Source: Alphaproteobacteria bacterium (GTDB taxonomy: Bacteria > Pseudomonadota > Alphaproteobacteria > Caulobacterales > Caulobacteraceae). Taken from it: a stretch of DNA of 43,421 nt. How positions within the stretch are numbered: position 1 is the first letter of the stretch; each line of letters opens with the position of its first letter. Below the pieces are notes generated by a model that saw only the letters and a program-made list of their open reading frames with translations, searched no databases and was not told the origin of the DNA. A program made the translations under genes and the position numbers. Below are positions 29,151 through 37,001 of this stretch, one piece after another. The stretch spans positions 1-43,421 of the forward strand of contig JAHKAM010000020.1 in the NCBI GenBank assembly GCA_018826515.1, given 5' to 3'.

Positions 29151-29165
29151 GCGGAAAGCTTTCCC

Positions 29166-30950
29166 ATGACTGATACCCGGACGCCGGTTCCCCAACTGCC
29201 CGATCCGACCGTCGTGGCCGAGGCCTTGACGACCCTGATGCAGAACGCCGGCGCGGCGATGCGCACAACCCTGGCCCAGGCCGCCACGCCGAAGGCGCTG
29301 CCCTACGACCCGACGACGCTGACCCGGGCGATGATCGACTTCAACACCTCGGTGCTGATGCAGCCGACTGTCCTGTTCGAGGCCCAGGCCAAAAACTGGA
29401 ACGACTGGACGGCGCTGTGGCGGACCATGGGCGAGCGGGCCATGGGCCAGGAGGCCGCCCCCGTCGCGGCGCCGGCCAAGGGCGACCGCCGCTTCTCGGA
29501 CCCGGCGTGGAGCGACGAGCCGGTCTACGACTATCTGAAGCAGGCCTATCTGCTGGCCGCCCGCCAGCTGCAGGATTTCGTCGCGGCCGCTCCGGTCGAT
29601 GACGCGACCCGCGCCCAGGTCGATTTCGCCAGCCGGCAGATGATGAACGCCCTGGCCCCGACCAACTTCCCCCACACCAATCCGCAGGTGGCGCGCCGCA
29701 CCATCGAGAGCGGGGGCCTGAATCTGATGACGGGTCTGTCGAACCTGCTGGAGGATGTCGGCAAGGGTCAGGGGCTGGTCGGGCGCCGCGCGCCGAACGA
29801 TTTCGAACTGGGCGTCAACGTCGCCGCCACGCCGGGCGCGGTCGTTTTCAGGAACCATCTGATGGAGCTGATCCAGTATGCGCCGACGACCGACAAGGTC
29901 TATCGCCGTCCGCTGCTGTTCGTGCCGCCGCTGGTCAACAAATACTATCTCTTCGACCTGACTCCCAAGGCCAGCTACCTGAAATGGCTGGTTGACCAGG
30001 GCCACACCGTCTTCGTCATTTCCTGGGCCAATCCGGACGAGAGCCATGCCGACAACGGCATGGACGCCTATGTAAAGGACGGCGTCATCGCCGCGCTCGA
30101 CGCCGTCGAGCTGGCAACGGGCGAGGCGGATGCGGATCTGGTGTCCTACTGCCTCGGCGGCACGCTGTCGGCCATGACCCTGGCGTACCTGGCGCAAACG
30201 GGCGGCGCCGACCGGATCGCCTCCGCCACCCTGATCGCGACCCTCGTCGACTTCGGCGACATGGGCGAATGGTCGGTGTTCACCAGCGAGCAGGACCTGA
30301 ACGCCTTCGACCGCTACCTGGACGACAGGGGCTATGTCGAGGCGCGCGATCTGACCAAGCTGTTCTCGGCGGTTCGGGCCAACGACCTGATCTGGTCCTC
30401 GGTGGTGAACCACTATCTGCTCGGCGACGAGGCGCGCGCCTCGGACCTGCTGTGGTGGTTCGACGACGGCTCGCGCATTCCGGCGCGGATGCTGAAGGAA
30501 TACGGCCGCCAGATCCTGCGCGGCAATCAGCTCAAGGACGGCGGCGTCGCGATCGACGGCGTGACCCTGGACCTGAAGGCGATCGAGACCCCGGTGATGA
30601 TCGTGGCGCTGAAGGACGACCATGTGTCGGCGTGGAAGAACACCTACGCCGGGCGTGCCTTCTTCGGCGGGCCGACGCGGTTTCTTCTCGGGGGATCAGG
30701 CCACAACGCCGGCATGATCAATCCTCCGGCGGCGAACAAGCACGGCTACTGGACCAACGACGCCGCCCCTGCAGACCCAGAGATCTGGCTGGCCGACGCG
30801 GAACAGAAGCCCGGTTCCTGGTGGCCCGAATGGCAGGGCTGGCTCGACGCCGCCGCGGCCGACAACAAGGTCAAGGCGCGCAAGGTCGGCGCGGGCAAGC
30901 TCAAGGCCGGTGTCGCGGCCCCTGGCGACTACGTCCGCGTCCGCCACTAG
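29166..30950 (+). CDS. phaC: Class I poly(3-hydroxyalkanoate) synthase
   Basis: A 594-residue PHA polymerase, which joins 3-hydroxyacyl-CoA units into storage polyester on granules. The N-terminal PhaC domain includes the WNDWTALWR and DPAWSDEPVYDYLKQAYLLAARQL segments. The catalytic triad is visible: Cys329 in the lipase-like box SYCLGGT, Asp484/485 (ALKDDHVSAW) and His513 (GGSGHNAGMINPP). Length and motifs fit class I, which works without a PhaE partner. No phaA, phaB or phasin gene is adjacent. Its TAG shares a CTAG with the stop of the convergent permease gene. Acetyl-CoA from the neighbouring catabolic operons could feed it. Confidence 0.96.
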   Translation: MTDTRTPVPQLPDPTVVAEALTTLMQNAGAAMRTTLAQAATPKALPYDPTTLTRAMIDFNTSVLMQPTVLFEAQAKNWNDWTALWRTMGERAMGQEAAPVAAPAKGDRRFSDPAWSDEPVYDYLKQAYLLAARQLQDFVAAAPVDDATRAQVDFASRQMMNALAPTNFPHTNPQVARRTIESGGLNLMTGLSNLLEDVGKGQGLVGRRAPNDFELGVNVAATPGAVVFRNHLMELIQYAPTTDKVYRRPLLFVPPLVNKYYLFDLTPKASYLKWLVDQGHTVFVISWANPDESHADNGMDAYVKDGVIAALDAVELATGEADADLVSYCLGGTLSAMTLAYLAQTGGADRIASATLIATLVDFGDMGEWSVFTSEQDLNAFDRYLDDRGYVEARDLTKLFSAVRANDLIWSSVVNHYLLGDEARASDLLWWFDDGSRIPARMLKEYGRQILRGNQLKDGGVAIDGVTLDLKAIETPVMIVALKDDHVSAWKNTYAGRAFFGGPTRFLLGGSGHNAGMINPPAANKHGYWTNDAAPADPEIWLADAEQKPGSWWPEWQGWLDAAAADNKVKARKVGAGKLKAGVAAPGDYVRVRH

Positions 30951-31816
30951 GCTGTCGAGGCATCCCTTTTGGCCGCCGCCCGCAACAGCAGGGCGGCGGC
31001 GTAGAGGACCACGACCACGATCGCCCAGCGCAGCGGCTCAATGGGCATCTCCTTGACCACAAAGGCGGCGAGGAGGACGGCGGGTATGCCGCCGAAGGTG
31101 ATGCCGATGACGATCCGCAGGTCGATGCGTTCCGAGCGGACGTAACGGAAGCCCGTGGTCGGCATCAGAAAGGCGCAGGCGCTGGCCATGATGGGAAAGG
31201 CCAGGCGCGGATCCAGACCCAGCAGGCTGAGCAGGATCAGGGATGGGGCGTAGAGGCCGATCCCGAAGGCCATCAGCACGCCCATGATGAAGTGGGCGAC
31301 GACGGCGATCCACAACAGGCGCGGTTCCAGCGCCGTCGCGGTTCCGCCGATCGGCATCAGGTCGAGGTTGCTCATGGCGTAGAGGGCCGCGGCGATCAGC
31401 AGGGCGACGCCGACGATACCCTGCACCAGCCGGACCGGCGCCTGGACCATCAGCGGCGCGCCGACCACGGCCCCGGCGACCGCCGCGACGATGCAGGCGA
31501 CCAGCAGCACGGGATCGACCTGCACGCCAAGCAAGACCAGGAAGATGCCCGACTGCATCATGGCCGGCAGGGCGTGGCCCACGTTGAGGGTCGCGGGAAT
31601 GAAGCTGTCCGGGATCAGTCGCCGGAACTTCAACCAGGCGGTGGTCGGGGCAAAGGACCCTATGCCGAGGGTGTCGAAGAAATTGGTGACCGCGCCGAGG
31701 ATGAGCGCCTCGGGTCCGGGGGCGCCGACGCCCCGCTTTCGCGCTTCCCGCGCCACCATGACGATGAACGACGCCGCCAGCACGGCCAGCGCCGTCAGCA
31801 AAATTGTCAGGACCAA
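30947..31816 (-). CDS. TauE/SafE family permease
   Basis: A protein of about 289 residues with eight or so membrane helices, of the TauE/SafE (sulfite/anion exporter) family. Typical glycine-rich membrane segments are ALILGAVTNFFDTLGIGSFAPTTAWLKF in the first half and LMAFGIGLYAPSLILLSLLGLDPRLAFPIMASACAFLMP in the second, an internal repeat as in the family. The TTG start at 31816 is preferred because AAGAGGGG lies just upstream; a GTG at 31840 in frame has no Shine-Dalgarno. The perfect palindrome at 31855-31866 lies between this gene and the divergent prolidase gene, so it may belong to the hydroxyproline regulon. The substrate is unknown. Confidence 0.88.
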   Translation of the reverse strand: MVLTILLTALAVLAASFIVMVAREARKRGVGAPGPEALILGAVTNFFDTLGIGSFAPTTAWLKFRRLIPDSFIPATLNVGHALPAMMQSGIFLVLLGVQVDPVLLVACIVAAVAGAVVGAPLMVQAPVRLVQGIVGVALLIAAALYAMSNLDLMPIGGTATALEPRLLWIAVVAHFIMGVLMAFGIGLYAPSLILLSLLGLDPRLAFPIMASACAFLMPTTGFRYVRSERIDLRIVIGITFGGIPAVLLAAFVVKEMPIEPLRWAIVVVVLYAAALLLRAAAKRDASTA

Positions 31817-31854
31817 GGACTTCCCCTCTTGCCGTTCCACGCCAGATGAGCACG

Positions 31855-31866
31855 ATCGTATACGAT
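31855..31866. promoter_or_regulatory. Candidate GntR operator, copy 1
   Basis: ATCGTATACGAT is a perfect 12-bp palindrome in the gap between the divergent permease and M24 peptidase genes. An identical copy lies at 35648-35659 in the other divergent gap of the same cluster. The GTATAC core is typical of sites bound by FadR-type (FCD) GntR regulators, and such a regulator is encoded at 33063-33713. Specific binding is inferred. Confidence 0.75.
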
Positions 31867-31893
31867 GCTCAATCCAGCAGCATGGGGCGGAAC

Positions 31894-33066
31894 ATGGCGA
31901 ACGGTTCGGCCTTGGCCCCCGCCCCGATCGGCGCCGAGGAGCGGGGGAAGCGCCTTGCAGCCCTTCGGGGCGGCATGGACGCCGCGGGCGTGGCGACCTT
32001 GCTGCTCGGTTCGACCTCCAGCCTGCGCTATTTCACGGGCATCGACTGGTATCCCTCCGAACGGCTGCTGGGCGCCCTTGTTCATGCCTCGGGCGAACTC
32101 GACTACATCACGCCGCGCTTCGAGCTGGAGAAGATCGAGGGACTGATCTCCCTGCCCGGCGACATCCTGGCCTGGGAGGAGGACGAGAGTCCGTGGCGGC
32201 TGGTCGCCGACCGGATCGGCGCCCGGGGTCGGATGGCCGTCGACGAGCGGATGTCTTTGGCCATGTACCGCGGCCTCCGCTCCGAGCTGGACGACGCCCG
32301 GCTGGCGGACGCCGCGCCGCTGATCCATCCCTTGCGGAGCCGGAAGTCGTCCGCAGAGATCGCCCTGATGCGGCATGCCAAGGCGATCACGATCGAGGTC
32401 CATCGCCGCGCCCGTGCGCAGCTTCACGCCGGTCAGCGCGCTTCCGAGGTCGTCCGCTTCATTGACGACCAGCACCGGGCGCTGGGCGGATCGGGCAATT
32501 CCTTCTGCATCGTCTCCTTCGGCGAGGACACCTCGCTGCCGCACGGTGGGGAAGGGGACCGGGCGCTGGTTCCCGGCGACGTGGTGTTGATCGACACCGG
32601 CACGCGGATCGACGGCTACAGCTCGGACATCACCCGCACCTATGTGTTCGGCGAGGCGACGCCCGCGGTCCGCAGCGTCTGGGACGCCGAGAAGCGCGCC
32701 CAGGCCGCCGCTTTCGAGGCCGCGCGCCCCGGTGTCGCCTGCGAGGCTGTTGACCGGGCGGCGCGGCAGTCGCTGGAGGCTGACGGCTTCGGCCCGGGCT
32801 ACAGCCTGCCTGGTCTGCCCCACCGGACCGGTCACGGCATCGGCCTGGACATCCATGAGGGGCCCTGTCTCGTGAAAGGCGACAGGACGCCGCTGGCGAG
32901 CGGGATGTGTTTCTCCAATGAGCCGATGATCGTCGTGCCGGGCCGGTTCGGCGTGCGGCTTGAGGACCATTTCCACATGACCGACGCGGGGCCGGAGTGG
33001 TTCACCCGACCGCAGCACAGTCTCGACGAGCCGTTTGCCGATGTGCCGGCCTGGCCGGCAGGCTAG
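31894..33066 (+). CDS. M24 family peptidase, prolidase / Xaa-Pro aminopeptidase type
   Basis: About 390 residues: a creatinase-like N-domain and a C-terminal pita-bread metallopeptidase domain. The five metal ligands are present: Asp in LIDTGTRIDGYSSDITRTY (two Asp), His in HRTGHGIGLDIHEGP, Glu in FSNEPMIV and Glu in VRLEDHFHM. It would release proline or hydroxyproline from dipeptides, which fits the adjacent hydroxyproline genes. The ATG at 31894 follows a GGGGCGG stretch; an in-frame ATG at 31882 has a poorer upstream. The candidate GntR palindrome is 28 bp upstream of the start. Its TAG shares a CTAG with the convergent GntR gene's stop. Confidence 0.92.
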   Translation: MANGSALAPAPIGAEERGKRLAALRGGMDAAGVATLLLGSTSSLRYFTGIDWYPSERLLGALVHASGELDYITPRFELEKIEGLISLPGDILAWEEDESPWRLVADRIGARGRMAVDERMSLAMYRGLRSELDDARLADAAPLIHPLRSRKSSAEIALMRHAKAITIEVHRRARAQLHAGQRASEVVRFIDDQHRALGGSGNSFCIVSFGEDTSLPHGGEGDRALVPGDVVLIDTGTRIDGYSSDITRTYVFGEATPAVRSVWDAEKRAQAAAFEAARPGVACEAVDRAARQSLEADGFGPGYSLPGLPHRTGHGIGLDIHEGPCLVKGDRTPLASGMCFSNEPMIVVPGRFGVRLEDHFHMTDAGPEWFTRPQHSLDEPFADVPAWPAG

Positions 33067-33713
33067 ACCTCTGGCAGTTGGGCTCGCAGGTCGACGAGGG
33101 TCGCCCGGATATGCGCCCGAGCTTCGCGGCGTACCGCGTCAGTCCGGCGGTTCAGCCAGGCCTCCAGGAGGGCTTTGTGCTCATGGCTGGCGCGGTCCAG
33201 TCGGCGGTGCTCGCCGAGATGCACCCGAACATAGCGTTCGGACAGAGCCAGCAGGCGATCGACGGTCTCGATGGTGACACCGCGGCCCGACGGACGAACC
33301 AGAGCCAGATGGAACTCGCGATTGCGGCGGCCCACGTCGGTCAGTCCGTTCCGAAGGGCGAAATCGAGGGCGGCGAAGGCGACTTTGGCGACGGCGTGCG
33401 ACGCATCGTCGGCTTCGATAGCCCCGAGCACGCAAGCGTTCGGTTCGATGCGCAGGCGCAGGTCGAAGACGTCCTCGGCGTCGGCCCGCGACAGCGGCCG
33501 GACGATGAAGCCGCGGTTGGGGTGGGAGACCACGAGGCCGTCGCTCTCCAGCCGGGCCAGCGCCTCGCGCAGGGGGATTTTGCTGACCCCAAGTTCCAGC
33601 GCCAGGGCGTCCTGACGGATCGGCGCGTCAGCGGGCAGGCGGCCGGACAGGATGCGCTCGCGAGCCTCGGCGAAGACCTGATCCGGCAGAAGGCGCGGCG
33701 CGCGGGTCGGCAT
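33063..33713 (-). CDS. GntR family regulator, FCD (FadR-like) subgroup
   Basis: A 216-residue regulator. The winged helix spans about 8-75: QVFAEARERILSGRLPADAPIRQDALALELGVSKIPLREALARLESDGLVVSHPNRGFIV. The helical FCD effector domain follows (DVFDLRLRIEPNACVLGAIEAD, NREFHLALV, SHEHKALLEAWLNRR), with the conserved His residues that usually bind a metal. It lies between the prolidase and epimerase genes and is encoded with the epimerase and deaminase (2-bp gaps), so it probably controls this hydroxyproline cluster. The two ATCGTATACGAT sites are its likely targets. Its TAG overlaps the M24 stop through CTAG. Confidence 0.94.
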   Translation of the reverse strand: MPTRAPRLLPDQVFAEARERILSGRLPADAPIRQDALALELGVSKIPLREALARLESDGLVVSHPNRGFIVRPLSRADAEDVFDLRLRIEPNACVLGAIEADDASHAVAKVAFAALDFALRNGLTDVGRRNREFHLALVRPSGRGVTIETVDRLLALSERYVRVHLGEHRRLDRASHEHKALLEAWLNRRTDAVRREARAHIRATLVDLRAQLPEV

Positions 33714-33715
33714 CC

Positions 33716-34717
33716 TCAGACCACCTGAAAGCCGTTGGCGAAGACGTCTTCGTCGTCGATCCAGATTTCATTGAGGCCGGTGGCGATGGCCGAGCCCTCG
33801 ACCGAGGGAATGATGGCGGGCCGCCCGCCGACATCGGTTTCGGCCTCGACGCGACCGATGAACCGGCTGCCGATATAGCTTTCGTGGACGAAGGCTTGAC
33901 CGACCGGCAGGCGCCCGGTCGCATGGAGATGAGCCAGCCGCGCTGAGGTGCCGGTGCCGCAGGGACTGCGGTCGATCGCCTTGTCGCCGTAGAAGACGGC
34001 GTTGCGTCCGTCCACGCCCTCGCCCTTCGGTTTGTCGGCCCACAGAAGGTGGGAGACGCCGCGGATGGTTGGATCGAGCGGATGCACCGGAGTGAAAGCC
34101 TGACACACGAGCGTCCGGATCACGGGCGAAAGCTGCAGGATTCGCGCGGCCCCGAGGGCGTCGAGTCCGACATAGCCGCCTTGCGGTTCGATGATGCCGT
34201 AGAAGTTTCCGCCATAGGCGACGTCGATCGTCAGGGGTCCGAAGTCGGGAACCTCGATCTCGATCCCCTGCCTGTCCAGCCAGGAGGGCACGTTGCGGAT
34301 GCGGACCGAGCGGACGCGCGCGCCGTCCTGCACATAGTCGAGTTCGATCACCCCGGCAGGGACTTCGGCGATCACTCGTCCCGGCGTGCGGGGGGCGATC
34401 AGCCCGTGCTCGAGCGCGAAGGTGATGATGCCGATCGTGCCATGGCCACACATGGGCAGGCAGCCGCTGGTCTCCATGAACAGGATGCCGACGTCGGCCC
34501 CGGCCATCGTCGGAGGATAAAGGAAGCCGCCGCTCATCATGTCGTGGCCCCGCGGCTCGAAGCAGAGACCCGTGCGAATCCAGTCGAAGCGGGCGATGAA
34601 GTCCTGACGCCGCTCGCTCATGCTGTCGCCGCTCAGCTCCGGCGCGCCTTCGATCACCAGCCGCACGGGATTGCCGGCGGTGTGGCCGTCGATGCAGCGG
34701 AAGATATGCCGGGCCAT
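33716..34717 (-). CDS. 4-hydroxyproline 2-epimerase (proline racemase family)
   Basis: A 333-residue, cofactor-independent racemase-fold enzyme converting trans-4-hydroxy-L-proline to cis-4-hydroxy-D-proline. Both catalytic cysteines are present: Cys90 in MCGHGTIG and Cys253 in DRSPCGTGTSA. A Thr at the first site would have meant 3-hydroxyproline dehydratase instead. HVDRS-type and N-terminal IDGHTAGNPVRLV motifs are also seen. Epimerase rather than proline racemase is chosen from the neighbours: a D-amino-acid oxidase-type gene and a DapA-type deaminase. It sits 2 bp after the deaminase stop and 2 bp before the GntR start, so the three form an operon. Confidence 0.93.
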   Translation of the reverse strand: MARHIFRCIDGHTAGNPVRLVIEGAPELSGDSMSERRQDFIARFDWIRTGLCFEPRGHDMMSGGFLYPPTMAGADVGILFMETSGCLPMCGHGTIGIITFALEHGLIAPRTPGRVIAEVPAGVIELDYVQDGARVRSVRIRNVPSWLDRQGIEIEVPDFGPLTIDVAYGGNFYGIIEPQGGYVGLDALGAARILQLSPVIRTLVCQAFTPVHPLDPTIRGVSHLLWADKPKGEGVDGRNAVFYGDKAIDRSPCGTGTSARLAHLHATGRLPVGQAFVHESYIGSRFIGRVEAETDVGGRPAIIPSVEGSAIATGLNEIWIDDEDVFANGFQVV

Positions 34718-34719
34718 GG

Positions 34720-35616
34720 CTAAAGGACCGGGCGGGTCGCGGCGGCGGTTTCGACCATGGCGATCACTTCGGCGCGGCGGGCGCCGACCAGCGGATGGCG
34801 CGGTGGGCGAACGCGCTCAAGGCCGCGGCCCATGACCTGTTCGGCGATCTTGATCGACTGGACCAGGTCATGGTCGGCGTCGAGGTGCAGCAGGGGCATG
34901 AACCAGCGGTAGATGGTCAGGGCGGTCTGCATGTCTCCGCGTTTGAACGCATCCCACAGGGCCAGCGATTCCTTCGGGAAGGCGTTGGTCAGGCCCGAGA
35001 CCCAGCCCCGGGCCCCCAGCATCAGACCCTCCAGCGCCACGTCGTCGAGGCCGGCGAACAGGACGTAGCGGTCGCCAAACTCGTTGAGCAGGTCGGTGAA
35101 ACGGCGGGTGTCCGGCGCGCTCTCCTTGAGAGCGACGACGTTGGGGAGGTCCGACAGGGCGTGCAGGGCCTCGAAGCCGATGCTGACGCGATAGGCCGGC
35201 GGGTTGTTGTAGAGCATGATCGGCAGGCTGGTAGCCTCGGCGACCGTGCGGAAATGGGCGGCCAGCTCGGCTTGGGTCGGGACATAGACCATGGCGGGCA
35301 ATACCATCAGGCCGTCGGCCCCGATGGCCTCGGCGTCGCGGGCGACGGCCGCCGCGCGGCGGGTGTCCAGCTCGGCGACGCCGGCGATCACCGGTACGCG
35401 TCCGGCCACCGTCTTCACGGTTGCAGCCAGCAGGGCGCGCTTCTCGTCGGCGTCGAGGGAGTTATTCTCGCCGACCGTGCCCATGACGATGAGGCCGTGC
35501 ACGCCGTCGCGGATCAGCCCCTCCTGGACTGTGGCGGTGGCGTCGAAATCGATCGAGAAATCCGCTGCGAACTGCGTGGTGGCGGCGGGGATCACGCCCT
35601 CCCAGGAAATCGACAT
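34720..35616 (-). CDS. DapA-family lyase, probable pyrroline-4-hydroxy-2-carboxylate deaminase
   Basis: A 298-residue Schiff-base aldolase-fold enzyme. The features are GTVGENNSLDADEKRAL (about 46-62), PIMLYNNPPAYRVSI (Tyr near 136) and the Schiff-base Lys164 in VVALKESAPDTRR. In hydroxyproline catabolism a DapA-type enzyme removes ammonia and water from delta-1-pyrroline-4-hydroxy-2-carboxylate to give 2-oxoglutarate semialdehyde. That role is chosen because the gene lies between the epimerase and the divergent oxidase. It is first in the leftward operon, with the palindrome at 35648-35659 just upstream. The semialdehyde dehydrogenase that should follow is not in the window. Confidence 0.9.
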   Translation of the reverse strand: MSISWEGVIPAATTQFAADFSIDFDATATVQEGLIRDGVHGLIVMGTVGENNSLDADEKRALLAATVKTVAGRVPVIAGVAELDTRRAAAVARDAEAIGADGLMVLPAMVYVPTQAELAAHFRTVAEATSLPIMLYNNPPAYRVSIGFEALHALSDLPNVVALKESAPDTRRFTDLLNEFGDRYVLFAGLDDVALEGLMLGARGWVSGLTNAFPKESLALWDAFKRGDMQTALTIYRWFMPLLHLDADHDLVQSIKIAEQVMGRGLERVRPPRHPLVGARRAEVIAMVETAAATRPVL

Positions 35617-35647
35617 CGGGTTCTCGCTTCAATCGCTCTGACCCATT

Positions 35648-35659
35648 ATCGTATACGAT
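35648..35659. promoter_or_regulatory. Candidate GntR operator, copy 2
   Basis: ATCGTATACGAT, identical to 31855-31866, lies in the 69-bp divergent gap between the DapA-type gene and the oxidase gene. One site here could control both the leftward epimerase operon and the rightward oxidase (and possibly the TonB receptor). The role follows from the identical pair and the local FCD-type GntR gene. Confidence 0.75.
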
Positions 35660-35685
35660 CGTGAAGCCGAGGCAACGACAGTCCG

Positions 35686-36933
35686 ATGCAACCGAAGTCC
35701 TATCTGGTGATCGGCGGCGGCCTGGTAGGGGCCGCCTCGGCCCTGCGGCTGCAGGCGGCAGGCTTCGCCGTGACCTTGATCGATCCCGGCGATGCGCGCC
35801 GCGCCGCCTCGTTCGGCAATATCGGCCATATCGCCACGGAACAGGTCTCGCCGCTGGCGTCGCGGGAGAGCCTGAGAACCTTTCCTGGCCGCCTGTTCGG
35901 ACTGGACGGGCCGGTGGATTTCCGTTGGCGGGACGCCGGCCTGTGGGGGCCTTGGGCGCTGCGGTTCATCGCCGCCTCGGGCCCCGCCCGTCACGCGCGA
36001 GGGCAGGCGGCCCTGACCGCCATCCTCGCCCAGGCCTTGCCTGCCTGGCGGCGCCTGGCAGCGCTCTCAGGGGCTCCGGCCATCGTCGGTCGCGACGGGC
36101 ATGCAGTGGTGTGGATGTCAGACCAGGCGGCCGAAAAGGGCATTCGGGCGTGGGAGGGGGCGCCGACGGGAAGCGCCGCATTCCAGCCGATGGGCCCTGA
36201 GCATCTGGCGCCCTATGCGGCTGTCATGGCTCGCGCGCCGGTCGCAGGCATCCGGTTCTCCGGCACCGCCCAGGTCAGCGAACCCCAGGCCGCCCGGGAT
36301 GCCCTGATGGCGGCCTTCAAGGCGCGCGGCGGGGAAGTGGTCGAGGCCCGGGTCGATCGACTGTCCATCGGCGCGGGGGTGACCACCCACTTCGAGGATG
36401 GCGGATCGCGCGAGGCCGAGGGCGCGCTGGTCGCCGCAGGGGCCTGGGCAGGGGGGCTGATGTCCACACTCGGCGTCAAGGCTCCGGTAATCGCCGAGCG
36501 CGGCTATTCTGTGCAGAGCGCCGAGCACAGCTGGGACGAGGCCCTGCCGCCGACCGTGTTCGAGGAGCACGCGATGGTGGTGTCCCGGTTCACCAGCGGC
36601 CTGCGTGCCTCAAGTTTCGTGGAGTTCGGCTCGCCCGATGCGCCGGGTGATCCCCGCAAATGGCGTTTGCTGGAACGGCGCCTGTCCAGCCTCGGCATCC
36701 GCTTCTCGCCGGAACCGGATCGCTGGGTCGGGCCGCGGCCGACCCTGCCGGACTATCTTCCCGCCATCGGTCGGCTGGAGCGCGATCCGCGCATTCTCTA
36801 CGCCTTCGGTCACCAGCACCTCGGGCTCACCATGGCGGCCGTGACCGCAGAGCTGACGGCTTCGCTGGCCCTCGGCTCGGAACCGGCGATCGATCTGGCG
36901 CCTTTCCGCATCGAGCGGTTCGGCAGGGGCTGA
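35686..36933 (+). CDS. FAD-dependent D-hydroxyproline oxidase/dehydrogenase (DAO family)
   Basis: A 415-residue flavoprotein of the D-amino-acid oxidase (DadA-like) family. The N-terminal nucleotide motif is SYLVIGGGLVGAASALRLQAAG (about 4-25), and the C-terminal substrate/FAD block has PTLPDYLPAIGRL and YAFGHQHLGLTMAAVTAEL (about 366-384). In this cluster it would oxidise cis-4-hydroxy-D-proline to delta-1-pyrroline-4-hydroxy-2-carboxylate, linking epimerase and deaminase. Whether it uses oxygen or the quinone pool is not visible. It is divergent from the deaminase across the palindrome-bearing gap, and followed after 68 bp by a TonB receptor gene. Confidence 0.92.
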   Translation: MQPKSYLVIGGGLVGAASALRLQAAGFAVTLIDPGDARRAASFGNIGHIATEQVSPLASRESLRTFPGRLFGLDGPVDFRWRDAGLWGPWALRFIAASGPARHARGQAALTAILAQALPAWRRLAALSGAPAIVGRDGHAVVWMSDQAAEKGIRAWEGAPTGSAAFQPMGPEHLAPYAAVMARAPVAGIRFSGTAQVSEPQAARDALMAAFKARGGEVVEARVDRLSIGAGVTTHFEDGGSREAEGALVAAGAWAGGLMSTLGVKAPVIAERGYSVQSAEHSWDEALPPTVFEEHAMVVSRFTSGLRASSFVEFGSPDAPGDPRKWRLLERRLSSLGIRFSPEPDRWVGPRPTLPDYLPAIGRLERDPRILYAFGHQHLGLTMAAVTAELTASLALGSEPAIDLAPFRIERFGRG

Positions 36934-37001
36934 CGCGCTCAGTCCCGGCGGCTCAGCAATGTCGCATGCCGGTTCGGGCAGAGAGCTGATAAGCACACCG
37001 A

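Noticed and set aside
33716..34717. trans-3-hydroxyproline dehydratase
   Set aside because: That subgroup has Thr instead of the first catalytic Cys. Here Cys90 and Cys253 are both present.
34720..35616. Lysine-biosynthesis DapA
   Set aside because: The fold is the same, but placement between the hydroxyproline epimerase and D-amino-acid oxidase-type genes favours the deaminase role.
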